Positions 37,603 to 50,575 of a stretch of DNA of 64,000 bases are shown here, piece by piece. The notes beneath the pieces are model-generated. The model did not search any database. It saw only the letters and a program-made list of their open reading frames with translations, and was not told where the DNA came from. The stretch comes from Aphidius gifuensis (lineage: Eukaryota; Arthropoda; Insecta; Hymenoptera; Braconidae): positions 1,302,001 to 1,366,000 of the forward strand of contig NC_057793.1 in the NCBI RefSeq assembly GCF_014905175.1. Direction: 5' to 3'. The number at the start of each line of letters is the position of its first letter. Position 1 is the first letter of the stretch. Made by a program: the position numbers and the translations under genes.

Positions 37603-38536
37603 GATTATTTATTTATTATTTTTCAACTTTTATCTAATTTATTAATTATATTATTTATTTATTAACTTGTCCAGACAGTGATAATTTTAGATAATTATTC
37701 ATTTATACATTTTTATGAGAAAATTTTATCAACGTTATCTTGACATTTGAACGAGCCACGTTGAATAATATAGGTCTGCAAAAAAATTTTTTAAAATAAT
37801 ATAAAATACAAGAAAAAATGATAAATTAAAATTCTAGTAAATTGATATAAATTTTTTTCTAATTTTCTTTGTTAAATTATTGCTATTTTTCAGTTACCTT
37901 ATTTGTAATTTTTGAATCAGAGTCCTTGGCCTGCATCAACTTGTTGAAATATATTTATGAAAAAATACAACACACTGGATAATAATACAGTTTATAAAAA
38001 AAAATAATTACTTTTTAAGTATGATTATTTTTTTTTTTATCAATTGGAGTATTATAATTTGCTGATATTATTATACACGTATAACATCATGTTGTTTGTC
38101 AATATTTACAAATTACTTATTCATAAGCTGATATTGGCATTGTCAAGAATAATACAAAGTATATAAATATAATAAAAATAATTATTCAAAATTCATTATA
38201 TTAATGAATATATGAATACATAGACAGAAAAAAATGGGAAAATAAAATAAAAATAAAAAAAGAAAGGGAAAGTGTAAACAATTAATGACACTCTATCTTA
38301 CCGACACAATTACGAGAGGAGCGAAAAAGAGAGATATAAAATTAAAAAGAGAAAAAGCTATAATGCCAGTACAGGAAAGATTATATTGGAGTTTGGACAT
38401 CTAGCTCGTATTTATCTACGACATGTTCCACTCCAAAAACAAGTAGCAAAATAAAAAATAAAAAACAAATAAAAAAAAGGAGTAACTAATAATTATTGTA
38501 AAAGCCATTTTTTTTTTTGGCCACATATTTTGCAAA
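37603..38536. promoter_or_regulatory. Divergent spacer between SLC37A2 and RBM45
   Basis: About 930 bp of AT-rich DNA between two start codons pointing away from each other, so it must hold both promoters and 5' UTRs. GC-richer patches occur at about 37740-37780, 37915-37950 and 38370-38430. No coding frame is visible. Confidence 0.4.
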
Positions 38537-40369
38537 ATGGCTGACCACAGAGATCGTGATTCTTATTATCGTGATTCACAAACAGATCCACGTTCTAAAA
38601 ATGATGATCCACCAAATTCACGTTTATTTGTCATCTGTCACAAAAGTCTTGAGGAAGATGAATTACGAAAATCATTTGAAAAATTTGGTAAAATTGAAGA
38701 TATATGGGTTGTCAAAGATCGCAATACTGGTGAAAATAAAGGTAATCATTAAATCAATAATAACAATAACAATAATAATTATTATTATCAATAAATAATG
38801 TAAATTAATTTGTTTGTTTTTATTAAAATTAATAGGTGTGACATATATTAAATTTTCGAAAACATCAGAAGCAGCATTTGCATTGGAAGAAATGAATGGA
38901 AAAACACTTGGTACAATTGGTCGTCCAATAAAAGTTATGATTGCATCAAAGTAAGTACATTGGCAATAATAAAATTTTAATTGTTTTGTTTTTTTTTTTT
39001 TTTTATATATATTATTATAAATTATATAAAATATACACAGTCGTGATCAAGGCTCTGTACGTGAAACAAATGAAGAAGAAAGATGGGTACGTTTATTTTG
39101 TGTGTTACCAAAATCAATGACTGACAATGAATTACAACAGGAATTTACAAAATATGGTACAATTGAATATGTAACTGTTGTTAAAGATAGAAATACAAAT
39201 GAATCAAAAGGTTTTGGCTATGTTAAATTTAAAAAAGTATCAAGTGCAGCAATTGCATTTGAAGAATGTGATAGAAAATATAAAGCTGTATTTGCTGAGC
39301 CTAAAAAACGTAAACCAGAACATAATGATAATTTAAAATATAATAATGGTGGTTTAACAATGCCATATGATAATTTAACAAATAGTTATGGTAATACAAA
39401 TTTTAATAAAAATACAATTAGTCATGAAATAATAACAAATTATCAAAATCCAGATGGTTATACACGTTTACAAGTTATTGCACATCCACATCTTAATCAG
39501 GATCAATTATGGAAGCTATTTGACATTGTACCTGGTTTAGATTATTGTTGTTTAAAAACAGATGTTAGATATAGAATGCCACGTGGACATGCAACTGTTG
39601 TTTATTCACATCCAAATGCTGCTGCTTATGCTAGAGAAAAATTTCATGGTTTTGAATATCCACCAGGTCATCGTATGATTGTTAAACCAGATATGATTGG
39701 TGGTAATGGTGGTGGTGGAGGTGGTGGTGGTGGTTTACCATCAACAAAACCAATTATTAATAAATCATCAACACAAAATTTAGGTGGTATTAATACTAGA
39801 AATGATCTTGCTCATCTTGCTGAAACAATTGCACAAGCAACATCATTAATACAAGCTGCTGGTCTTGCTGCACCAAGTTAGTTTATTTTATTTTAATTGA
39901 ATTTATAACTTGAAGACTTGAAGATTGATATTTAATTTTAATTTTTATTTTTATAGGCTTGGAACATTCAATTTCTTTGAAGCTACCACCAATACAACCA
40001 ATGGCAAGCATTGATGCTGATGTTGAAAAAAGATGTTTCATTGTTTGTGGACCACCAATACCACCAATCTATGCTATGAAAGATGCATTTTGTAGATTTG
40101 GTAATTTAATTGACGTTTACATGCTGCCTGGTAAAAATTGTGGATATGCTAAATATGCTAGTGTTGAGAGTGCAAACAAAGCTATTGAGGTAAATTCGAA
40201 ATAATTAATGTTAAATATTTATTATACTGTTTTTATTTTTTCTTTAATATTGCAGACATTACATGGACAAGAAATATTTGGATCACGACTTAAAGTTTTA
40301 GAAGCTGAAGAACGTAATGTTGGTGATGATCGACGAAAACGTCTTCGTATGGATGAAGATGAAAATTAA
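38537..40369 (+). CDS. RBM45: RBM45-like RNA-binding protein with four RRM domains
   Basis: Five exons (38537-38741, 38836-38950, 39041-39876, 39957-40189, 40256-40369) give 500 residues. RRM1 spans LFVICHK (RNP2) to KGVTYIKF (RNP1). RRM2 has LFCVLPK and KGFGYVKF. RRM3 starts RLQVIAHP. RRM4 starts CFIVCGPPI with GYAKY as RNP1. A polyglycine run lies between RRM3 and RRM4. The C-terminus ends with a basic cluster, RRKRLRMDED, that looks like a nuclear localisation signal. RBM45 (DRB1) is a neural RNA-binding protein of vertebrates linked to developmental regulation and stress granules. The 3' UTR is itself spliced: donor GTAAGT at 40400, acceptor at 40595. Confidence 0.92.
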
Positions 40370-42809
40370 TCATTCCTCCTCTATTAATTTGCACGTCACG
40401 TAAGTACCAACTCAAAAATTATTATCATAAACATTACTATTATTTTTTAACTAAAAAAATAAAATAAATTACTAATGACATTTATATTTAATTGACAATT
40501 AAAAAAATTAAAAAAAAAAAATGAATAAATAAAAAAAAACCAACAGCAAACAAAGAAGAAGAAAATTTATACATAATTTTATTTTGTCTTCACAGACTGA
40601 CTGGTTAAACACAAGCTGGACGCACGCATAATGAGACAAAAAAAAAAGATAATAAAAATAATTTTTTTTTTATTAATAATCATAGAAGAAAAAAAAAACA
40701 AAAAACAAAAAATTAAGACTCACTTTGACTACGTCGGGCCTGGAGCCGAGGATAAAACCACATTCAACAATAATAATTTACCTACGCATGAAAACAACAA
40801 CAGTTTTTTTAACAATATATTATTGTGACATCATAAATAATATTAATTAATATTATTTAAACAATTTTTAATTATTTTTCAATATTTTAAATTAACGTAA
40901 TTATTACACATATACATCACAATTATCATTTAAATGATATATAATAGGCCTGTGCGAAGACTGATATTATTTATACTTAAAAGAAACCCCTTTTTTTTGT
41001 TTCTAACTATCGAAATATTGCTCATCACAATACCGGTTGTGCTTTCAATGAAAAAAATAACAAAATCAATTAAAACGAAAATAAAAAAAACCAAATGGAA
41101 AACGTCCATATATTTTTCTACAAAGCGAAAGAACAAAGCGATTAATAATTATTTCGGTCCTACTAGATTTTATCAAATAATAATCATTAATTTAAAAAAT
41201 AATAATCATGAAAATATATATGCTTTATATCTAATTGTAAATTAAATTATTCGCACAGGCTAAATTTACAATTATTTATTAATTTTAACTCGATGTTTTA
41301 TTTAGCTTATATACAAAAAAATAATTAACGAAAAAAAAAAAAAAAAACCGCGTTGCCTTTAGATCGCATAGAGTTCAGAAATTAACTTTGGGTTTTTTTG
41401 TTTTTTTTTTTTTTCAATCAAATATGTAGCTACAGTTTTGTAGAAAAAAATAATATTATAGTACGGTTATTTAAAAAGGGATATTTTGGTTTAGTTCATT
41501 GTCAAAGATATAAAATAATTTATGATTTTATTATTGTTTTTAATATTAATTTAAAGAATATTTAAAAAAAAAAAAAATTACATAGTGTTAAATTGACAGC
41601 AAGCTTTTGTACTTAGTACAAAAACTAATTATTATTTTCTTTTTATCAAATTTTATTTATTTTTTTTCATTATTTACCGTCAAACGGATAATAATATTAA
41701 TTAAAAAAAATTAATTATATAACTATAAATTCAATGTTTTAAAAAAAAAAAAATTTATACTTTAATTAATATGTAATTCGTTTAAATACATAAATATACT
41801 TGAAAAAAAAAAATTCTATGAACAAATAAAAGTATTAAATTTCATGGCATCACAAGCAATATTATTGATATATAAAATAAAAAATTTATAATTATATTTA
41901 TAATATTTAAAAGTCAACAAACATAAATAAAAAAAAGCTTTACTAATGTACAATTGACATAAAACATTTTGACCTTAAACAAACACCAAGTCATCAGACA
42001 GAAAAATAAAAAAAGAAAAACATTTTCTTTTTTTTGTTGAAAGAAAAATGAAAATTATTTTTATGAATTGTTTGAATTTCAGGATGCAGTGGTTAAGACA
42101 ATTTCAAGTACCTGATGAAACACCTGTGATATAACATGAAGAAAAAATTTCTTATTGATAAAAATATATTTAACTTAAGCTTGATAAAGAAAATAAAATA
42201 TATTTATATAAAAAATTATGAAATAATTTACAGTAAGTATAAATATGATAGAAAAAATATATTTAGATAATTATTACTCAAGTTATTCTCAACCCTAATT
42301 ATGAAAATTTTATTCAAGTTTATAATTGAATAAGAATGGTTAAATATACAATCGAATTTACTCATCAATCTTTTGTAATAAATTTATAAGTAGATTGTAT
42401 TCATACTGTATTTTAATTATTCTGATTTATTATTATAAAAGACCTTCATAATTTTATTTGCTTGTAGTGGGAAAATATATATTTCTGGTACAGAGTTTGC
42501 GCAATATTAATTATCACCAGCACCAGTATCAGCCTGCCAATTATTTTTAATCATTCAAGTAACAAACCTTCATCTGAATGGTCATAAAAAATAAATACTC
42601 TCATTTGAAATAATTAATTATTTGAATTATTAATAATAAAATAAACATCAGTGTTTATAAATTTTATAAATTTATTTAATTATTTTTTAAAATTTAAACA
42701 CAATGTTTTTTTGGGAATAAAAAAAAAAAAAAATAATCGAAATTTTAAAATTCGAAAAACAACAAGTTAACAGTTTTAATTATTTATTTATTTTTTCGAA
42801 TAATTAATA
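40370..42809. other. RBM45 3' UTR and period upstream region
   Basis: The RBM45 transcript continues after its stop with a 3' UTR intron (40400-40595) and a more GC-balanced exon to about 40780. The rest is AT-rich, contains the TIR element at 40948-41260, and ends in the period promoter/5' UTR. No further gene is supported. Confidence 0.5.
40948..41260. mobile_element. 313-bp MITE-like element with 11-bp terminal inverted repeats
   Basis: Perfect inverted ends, GCCTGTGCGAA at 40948-40958 and TTCGCACAGGC at 41250-41260, each flanked by TA within one or two bases, consistent with a TA target-site duplication. The interior has only a chance 103-codon frame with no transposase motif, so it is non-autonomous. 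The superfamily cannot be fixed from the ends alone. Confidence 0.6.
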
Positions 42810-45800
42810 ATGTCGTCGACTGATAATGTCAAGATATCAGATTCTGGCTATACACGTGAAAATGGTCAATCACAAGAAAGGTCAGTTTAATAAATAAATA
42901 TTTTCTTAAAATAATTTAAAACGTCATAATAAAATTTAACAATATAAAATTAATAAATTATAAATTTTTTTAAAATAAATAATTTTTTATTAATTTAATT
43001 TTCAATTTTAAATAGAAAATAAATTTTTGTTTTTTTTTTTTTTTCGAAATTTTTAATAATTTTTAATTATTATAATGTATTTAATTTAATTTTTTAATTC
43101 ATAATATATTTTTTAATAATAATTAATAAATATATGATTTCAATGCAGCAGTGGAAATTCACTGTCAAAGACTGATAATAAAAATCAATCTGAAAGTAGT
43201 GGTTATTGTGGGGGTCAACCATCGGCACTTGGTTCCAGGTAAATTAAATACAAAATATATTTTTTTTTTTTTCCATAAATATACAATATTTATCTTTTAT
43301 GTTTTATTATTATTTTTATTTTCTTTGCCTGAATAATATTTTTTTTTTTAAATGTATATTTTTAATAGGTTGCTTAATAAAATAATACGTTGTTTTATAA
43401 AAACGTGAATGTAGGTTTATATAAGTAACGAGTCATTGATAAAAACACGTGTATCTCCACGTTTTGAACTTTGATATAGTATTACTATATATAGATATAT
43501 TTTTTTAAATGTAATTCAAATCCACAATAATACATCTAAAATATCATCAATGATAATTTTCATGTCATTACTCATTAGAAGCCTTTAATAGCATTGAAAC
43601 TAAAAAAAAAAAAAAAAATAATTTTTAATTGTTTTAATCTCTAGTTTAAATAGATAATGAAAAATTTTCAAATAATAATAGAATATTGTTTTTTTAAAAA
43701 ATATCAAAATCGAAAAATTTTTTAAATTTTTATTTTTTTTCTTTTGTTTAATTTTGTTTAATTATTTTTACATTTATTTAAATATTTTTTACACAATTTT
43801 ATAAACCATATTTATATTTTTTTTTTTTAATTTATTTATTATTTCTTAATTGACGTCATGTATGTTAAATTATATAATCTGAAATCTATATTAGTTAAAT
43901 TGATTTTTGAGTATTTTTAATTATTTAAGATTTCTTTGATAATAAATATGAATTATTAATTTTATGAAAAATAAAAAACAATTAATAGTCATGATGCTGG
44001 ACAACAACTAAACAATGAGGAAATTAATGATTCCAAGATAAATCAATTGAAGAGTAATTTGATGGAAAATAGTGAAGTGGATCATACAAAAAAACAATCA
44101 GGTTATTATTTAAACAAAAAAAAAACCATTGAATTATTAATGACCAAGGCACTGCTGACAGATAATACACTATTTTAATTATTTTAAAAAAAAAAAATCT
44201 ATTTTTACAACAAAGATATAATGATAAAATTAATTTTCTAAAAATAAAATTCAAGCTCTTTTTTTATCGAAACCCTTTTACGTAATAAATTTATTTTATA
44301 GATTTACGTTATTTAAAATTACATCAATTTCCACATTATTTTTTAAATTTTAATATAAAATTTATTTCTATAGATTAAGTTTTGAAAAAAAAAAAATCTA
44401 AATTTAAATTAATAATTATTTTTGTCAGCATTTAGTGAGCCTTAAAGTTGTTAATTAAAATTGAAAGAAAAAAAAAAAAAATTATAACAAAAATATTATG
44501 TGTTTTGATATAATTATATCATTGAAAAAAAAAAAAAAAAAAAAAAAAAATAGAAACGAAAGAATTGATGGATGTCAGAGATCAAAATGGTCATTCAACT
44601 GTATTAGAACATAAACGTGTATCAAAATCAAATTTATCTGCTAATGTTAGTATATAAATATATAAAAAAAAAAATTAATAAATTAAATATATAAAAATTG
44701 GTAAATAAATAATTGACATTTCAGGGTTTCTATACAATTATTTCATTGAGTGATGGAATAGTTTTACATTCAACAGTATCATCAGAAAAATCATTGGGTT
44801 ATTTAGAAGATTCATGGATTGGAAAATCATTTATTGACTATGTTGATCCACAAGATCGAACTTATTTTGCTGAAAAAGTTATCAACAATATTACCGTACC
44901 ATTTGATGAACTCGAAAAAGGTAAATATACAATTTTAACATTACCAAAAACTATCATCATAATCGATTTAAAAAAAAATACTAGGTGGGGCGCTTCGCGC
45001 CTGTCCCACCTCCGTAAAAATTTAAAAAATCTATTAAAATAATGTAAAATAATCTGCAATTTATTTTTATTTATGTATATAAATATAATTTGTATATTTT
45101 AATAAAATTAAATTCAAAAATAATTCAAGTATCTTAATAATAACTTGAAAAGTAATATTTAATTTAATTTTACATAACGCTAACAATGAAACTAAAATCT
45201 ATAGAAATGATAAAAATAAATCAATTGAATTGAACAAGACAATGGTAGCTGTATAACTAAGCAATTTTATGATTATAAATAGATTTAAATGGACAAACAA
45301 TAAACTTCTACTGCAGACTTCGAACAAATAAAAATTTAATTGACATTAAAAATATTGATGGATCAAATGACATAAAAGATATTAATAAAAATAAAATATC
45401 AATATATATACCATTTTATTTTAATGTTGGTTTTAAATATTTTGGTGAAAGTCAGAGTAATAATAATCCACTTATGATGTTTGTAACAATTGTTGCATGG
45501 CCAGTATTATCATTTTACAAAGGTAACTATTGTTATTAATAGTAATAAAAAATAATAAATATATATGAAAAATATAAATTAAATATTTAAATTATATTTT
45601 AGCACCTGAAGAAACAATAATGTCAACAGTATTTTCAACTCGTCATACAGCATCATGCCATTTATCATATATTGATGATGATGCTGTACAATATTTTGGA
45701 TATTTACCACAAGATATAATTGGACGTTCATTATTTGATTTTTATCATCCAGATGATTTATTATTTATCAAAGAAGTATATGAAACTGTAAGTTGTTAAT

Positions 45801-48800
45801 TTAAATAAATTAAATGTTTATTAAATATTTATATATATTATTTTTTATTTAGGTTGTTAGATTACAAGTTGGTACATCATTCAGATCGAAACCATACAGA
45901 TTTCTATCACAAAATGGTGATTATGTTATGATTGAAACAAAATGGTCGTCATTTATAAATCCATGGACTGATAAAATTGAATTTATAACTGGACATCATC
46001 GTGTATTACGTGGACCAATTAATCAAAATGTATTTGATTTATCAACAAGTGATCATCATTATAGTCCTCTTGTTAATATTGGTGATGAAATATGCAAACA
46101 ATTACAAAGTATTGAAAATGATATACAAACTCTACTAAATAAGGTAATTTTTGTTTATTTATTATAATATTATTGATATCTAATACCAAATTAAATTTTT
46201 TTTTATTTTCAAATTAAATTATTTGATAATAATAACAGGAAAATTAATTATTATTACTATTATTACTATTATTAATAATATATTTCATTGTTATAGGTAC
46301 ATTTGTAAATTTAATAATTGTTTATTTTATACGAGTATGTATTTTTTTTTCCTTTTTTCTCTATTTTTTTTTTATAATAATATGTACAAGCAGAGAGTTG
46401 AAAAAATAAAGATGATTGAAAACAAGAAAAGTTATCATCTTGCTAAATTGATGGATACTATTGGACAAGAAATTCAACGTTCGTGTATTTCACCAAATAA
46501 TGAAGACAAGAATTTTTTGGTGACTATTAAATTACATTTTAGTATGAAATAATAAATCATTTCATTAATATATTTTTTAAAAAATATTTTATTTATTTTT
46601 TCGAAATAAAATACAAATCATTTAGCTGAATTAAAAAAAAAAAAAAATTAAAATCATATTTTGTTTCGAATTCATTCGTAAGTAAGGTATGAAAGTTAAA
46701 ATTAAAAAACACTTGTTAAAAAAATATAATTTAATTTGATAAATTTATTTTCATAAAATTAATGTATTTAACAATTTTTTTTAAAATGTAATTTTAAAGG
46801 TACAGAAAAATGCTTCGTATCAGGAAAATAACAGTGTGGTACATCGTAATTACTGTGACAGTAAAATATCAGATAGAACACCAAGTTATGATCAGCTTAA
46901 TTACAATGAAAAAATTAAAAAATTTTTCAGCGATGATTTACAAATTTTTAAAGATTTTAGAACTAGTTTGGATACTGTTAATTCAAATGGACCAAATTTT
47001 GATAATAAAACAAGTCCATCTTATCATAATTGTAAGTTTTATGATTTTTTTTTAAATTAAAAATATTAATCTCTAATTTATAATATTTGTTTTTTATTTA
47101 AAAATAACAATTTATAATATTAATTTTAAAGCATCAAAAAATAATAACAGCAGTGGTAGTGGTGAAAAATTAAGCAATGGATCAAATGATAATAGAAATT
47201 TTAATTCATCATCACAAAATAATTTCAAGTTACCAGTATTAACTGAAGCATTATTACATAAACATAATCAAGAGATGGAAAAACAATTGATCCAACAGTA
47301 CACAGAAAAATGTTCAACAATTAAAAATGAAAAATTTAATAAAGTTAATAATGAAGTTAATGAAATTAATGATACTGATGATAAATCAACTCGTCAAAAA
47401 AATTTAAAAAATCAAAAAAATGGTAAAAAACGTCATCATTCAAGCAGCATAAATAAATCACTCATTAAAGTAAATAAAATTTTATATTATTCATCAAAAA
47501 TGATAATTAATTTTTTAATTTAAAATAATTAAATAATTAAAATACTTATTTTTGTGTTTTTTATTTGTTTTTTTTTCTTTAGGTTTCTAAGAAAAATGAT
47601 GAATCGAAAACTGTTGAAAATAAAAATGATGATACAGTTGAATTAAATAAATCAAATAAAAATATAAAATTTAATATCAGTGAAAATTACACTACCAAAA
47701 AGTAATAATAATTTTTTTATTTTCTAGTATGTCAATAGTTTGAAGTATTAATATTGATTGGTTTTTTTTTTTATTTAATTCTTTTAGTAAGCCACTGAAA
47801 GAAACCGAATGTTCTGGTGATCCCAGCAGTTTACCAATTTCTAAAAAATTACGAAAAACAAGCGTACAAGAAAATAATATGATGTTGATTACACCAGAGC
47901 AGAAAATTAATAGTCAACTTCCATCAACAAGTAAAATAAATCAACTGAATTTAAATGGTATTTATTATTAATTAAATATAAAATTTTTAGTTAAATTTAT
48001 AGAAAATAATTTATCTATAATATTTATTTATCAATTAATTTATTTTCATAAGCCCAAGTATATTTGGTAAAAATTATTAAATTGTATTTTGATATTTACA
48101 TATTATTTTAAAAAACAATATAAAATATTTTATTAAATTTTTTAATTTACAAAAAAAGTTACAGTTTCATATTCTGAATTGGAAGAAAAAATAATTTATC
48201 CACAAGTTATTGAAACATTAAAAAATACACCATCAATTGTCATCAACATGCCAATAAATAATATACAAGCTGAAAGTCAAGCAACAAGTATAGAAGTACA
48301 ACCAAGTAGTGCAGCATTATCTGAATCATCCAAAAAAGTATTGTTTTCATATTCAAAAAATAATTTAGCTATTAATTTTATAAAAAAATCTAATAAATAA
48401 TTAAATATTCTATTAGATTTCTTCAATTGGTAAACATGTTAAAACAAGTGAAATTGCTGAAGAATCAGCAATAAATACCATGGATCTAAGTATGCATGAT
48501 TCAACTGATTCAAGTTTTTATGGAAGTTTTCTATCTTCAAGTAGTTCAAATAGCAGCAAAGAAAGGGTAAATATATTAAATAATATTATTAAATTCTTTA
48601 ACTACTAATTTAATTTTTTTTTTAAATAAATAGAACAAAGAAATATTAAAAAAACGTCTTGATGATATGAAAAATAAAAGTCAACGTCATTTTTCAATGA
48701 TAAATGATATGAAAGCTAATTTTAAAAAACAACAAAAAAAAATTCGCAATGATTTATCAAAAGAAAAAAAAAAACGTAATGATTTATTGAAAAAAAAAAA

Positions 48801-49095
48801 ATGTCTTGTTGCTAAAAATAAAATTAAAAATACACAAGAAAAATTAATTAAAATGACACCATCATGGTTGGAGGGTGTTAAAGTAACACCTGATCTTACA
48901 TATCGTTATCAACTTGTTCCAAAATCACTTGATGATATTCTTCAAGCTGATATGATTACATTAAACAACACAAATCAGCCACAACTTGTTAATGAACAAT
49001 TTAGACAACTTTGTATTGATTTCGAAATTAATCAATTGAGTAATCTTTTTATCAACAACAGTGGTGGATCAAATAATTCATCTAATCAACAATAA
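42810..49095 (+). CDS. per: Period circadian protein
   Basis: Sixteen exons give 1,017 residues: 42810-42880, 43149-43238, 43989-44101, 44554-44645, 44725-44920, 45283-45522, 45603-45787, 45853-46143, 46394-46519, 46800-47031, 47132-47469, 47583-47701, 47788-47957, 48159-48337, 48417-48566, 48634-49095. The N-terminus has the SDSGY and SSGYCGGQPSALGS motifs. PAS-A starts at FYTIISLSDGIVL (~residue 124) and includes NFYCRLR. PAS-B includes YFGYLPQDIIGRSLFDFYHP (~300). Downstream are TPSYDQLNYNEKIKKFF and LPVLTEALLHKHNQEMEK, both PER signatures. The conserved C-terminus includes PSWLEGVKVTPDLTYRYQL and QPQLVNEQFRQL, the region used for CRY binding in clocks with the mammalian-type CRY. PER represses CLOCK/CYCLE. 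The protein is shorter and more Asn/Lys-rich than most, in line with the base bias. Confidence 0.94.
43445..43450. promoter_or_regulatory. per: CACGTG E-box in period intron 2
   Basis: A canonical palindromic E-box inside a patch (43400-43475) that is less AT-rich than the rest of the intron, with AACGTG about 40 bp upstream and a TATATAA-like string between them. CACGTG is the CLOCK/CYCLE target in per genes generally. Function here is inferred. Confidence 0.35.
44981..45013 (-). mobile_element. Helitron-like 3' terminus (hairpin plus CTAG)
   Basis: A GC-rich hairpin, GGCGC-GAA-GCGCC on the minus strand, is followed five bases later by CTAG and then a T. This is the layout of a Helitron 3' end inserted at A|T. 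It lies in period intron 5, where background GC is about 15%. The 5' end (TC) was not located, so the element size is unknown. Confidence 0.4.
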
Positions 49096-50575
49096 AATGA
49101 TGTTATTAATAATCAGGATTATTATCATCACAAGCTATTAATTAATCGTAAAAAAAAAAATTTTTTATTATTTAAAAAATCAATTGAATCATTAATATTA
49201 TTTTTTATAATTTAATTGAAGCAATATACCTTTTTTTTTTTTTATACATAAACTTTCAATAGATTTTTTGTTTTGCGTAATTTTTTGCGTGCATTTATCA
49301 TGCTTTTTTTATTGCAAATAATATTTATTTAATTATAATAATTATTTATTTTTAATTAAATAATAATTGTTATTATATGTAATGGACAAAAAAAAAAAGA
49401 AAAGAAAATTAATTGATGTCATTATAAGATGTATTATTTATTTAAATGTACAAGAAACTATAGACTTTTATGTCTAACAAAAAAAAATGATTGATTGTTA
49501 GACGATAGTGAATATTATATTTAGATCATTAGTCAGTGTGATCGTCAATGATAAGTTTAACACTAATTTTTTTGTAATCAATTATTTTAAAATCTCGGTA
49601 ATTTTGATTGATAAATTCAGCCAAGTTAATGATGAAAGTTTGTTTGTTTGTTGAAAGTTGAAAAGAAAAAAAAAATCATATTATTCATCAACTGTACTTT
49701 GAGATGATAAAGTAATTGATGATTATTATTATTTCTTTTTTTAAATTAATATTAAGAATATTTGTGTGATGATTTAAGTTAAATGTTCACTGTGCCTCGT
49801 GTCTTTACCGAAGATATTTAAAAAACACACACCATTTAAATGCCAAAGAAATAGATAATTATAAATAGTAATATTCAGAGAAACAATCGATAGACAGTCA
49901 ATTAAAAATCACACAAAAATTATATGAATTAGTATAAATAAGTACTTGTTTAATTTTAATAAGCTTGGATATATTTTTACAAATTTATATTAGTATTTAT
50001 AAATTTATTCGATGACGAAAAATGGTATTGTTGTGTGCCTCATGTCATTACCAGAGATATTACAAAAACCAAAATATCAATACAGTGAAGAAAAATATAT
50101 TTAAATAACAATAAAAATAGTTATCAGAAATTATTCATTTGATAAACAATCAATTGAAAATAAAAAAACAAATAGTTTTTTTCAATTCAACGAAATAGAA
50201 GTTTTTTTTTCTACCAAAAATTTTGATAAAAAATTTATTATTTCAATATTATATATATATTTTTATAAAACAGTAATTTTTATGTTTTTATAAGATTTTT
50301 TTTTTTTTTTTTTTCATGTATAATGTTAAAGGAAAAATATCCACGTTCTTCTGTTATTTAAAAAAGAAAATATTAAATAATGATTACGAAAAAGAGATTG
50401 AAGAAAATTAAAAAATAGTTGCATCAATCAAATGATATTAAATGTTAACATTATGATATGATTAGGCTGCCTTGAGTATTCATTTATGTATAACAGTGAT
50501 TATAAAAAATTATGTCAACGTGTAATAAAAAAATACAAAAAAAAAATAATAATAAATTGTATAATTGATAATTAT
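49096..50575. other. Period 3' UTR and downstream spacer, with a diverged repeated motif
   Basis: AT-rich. A ~29-bp motif occurs twice in the same orientation at 49791-49819 and 50034-50061, with core TGTGCCTC.TGTC.TTACC..AGATATT. No coding frame is supported. Confidence 0.45.

Noticed and set aside
40631..40828. 65-codon plus frame downstream of RBM45
   Set aside because: It lies in the spliced RBM45 3' UTR and starts in an A-rich run; no domain features.
40934..41245. 103-codon plus frame and 68-codon minus frame inside the TIR element
   Set aside because: No transposase motifs; composition is that of random A/T-rich DNA.
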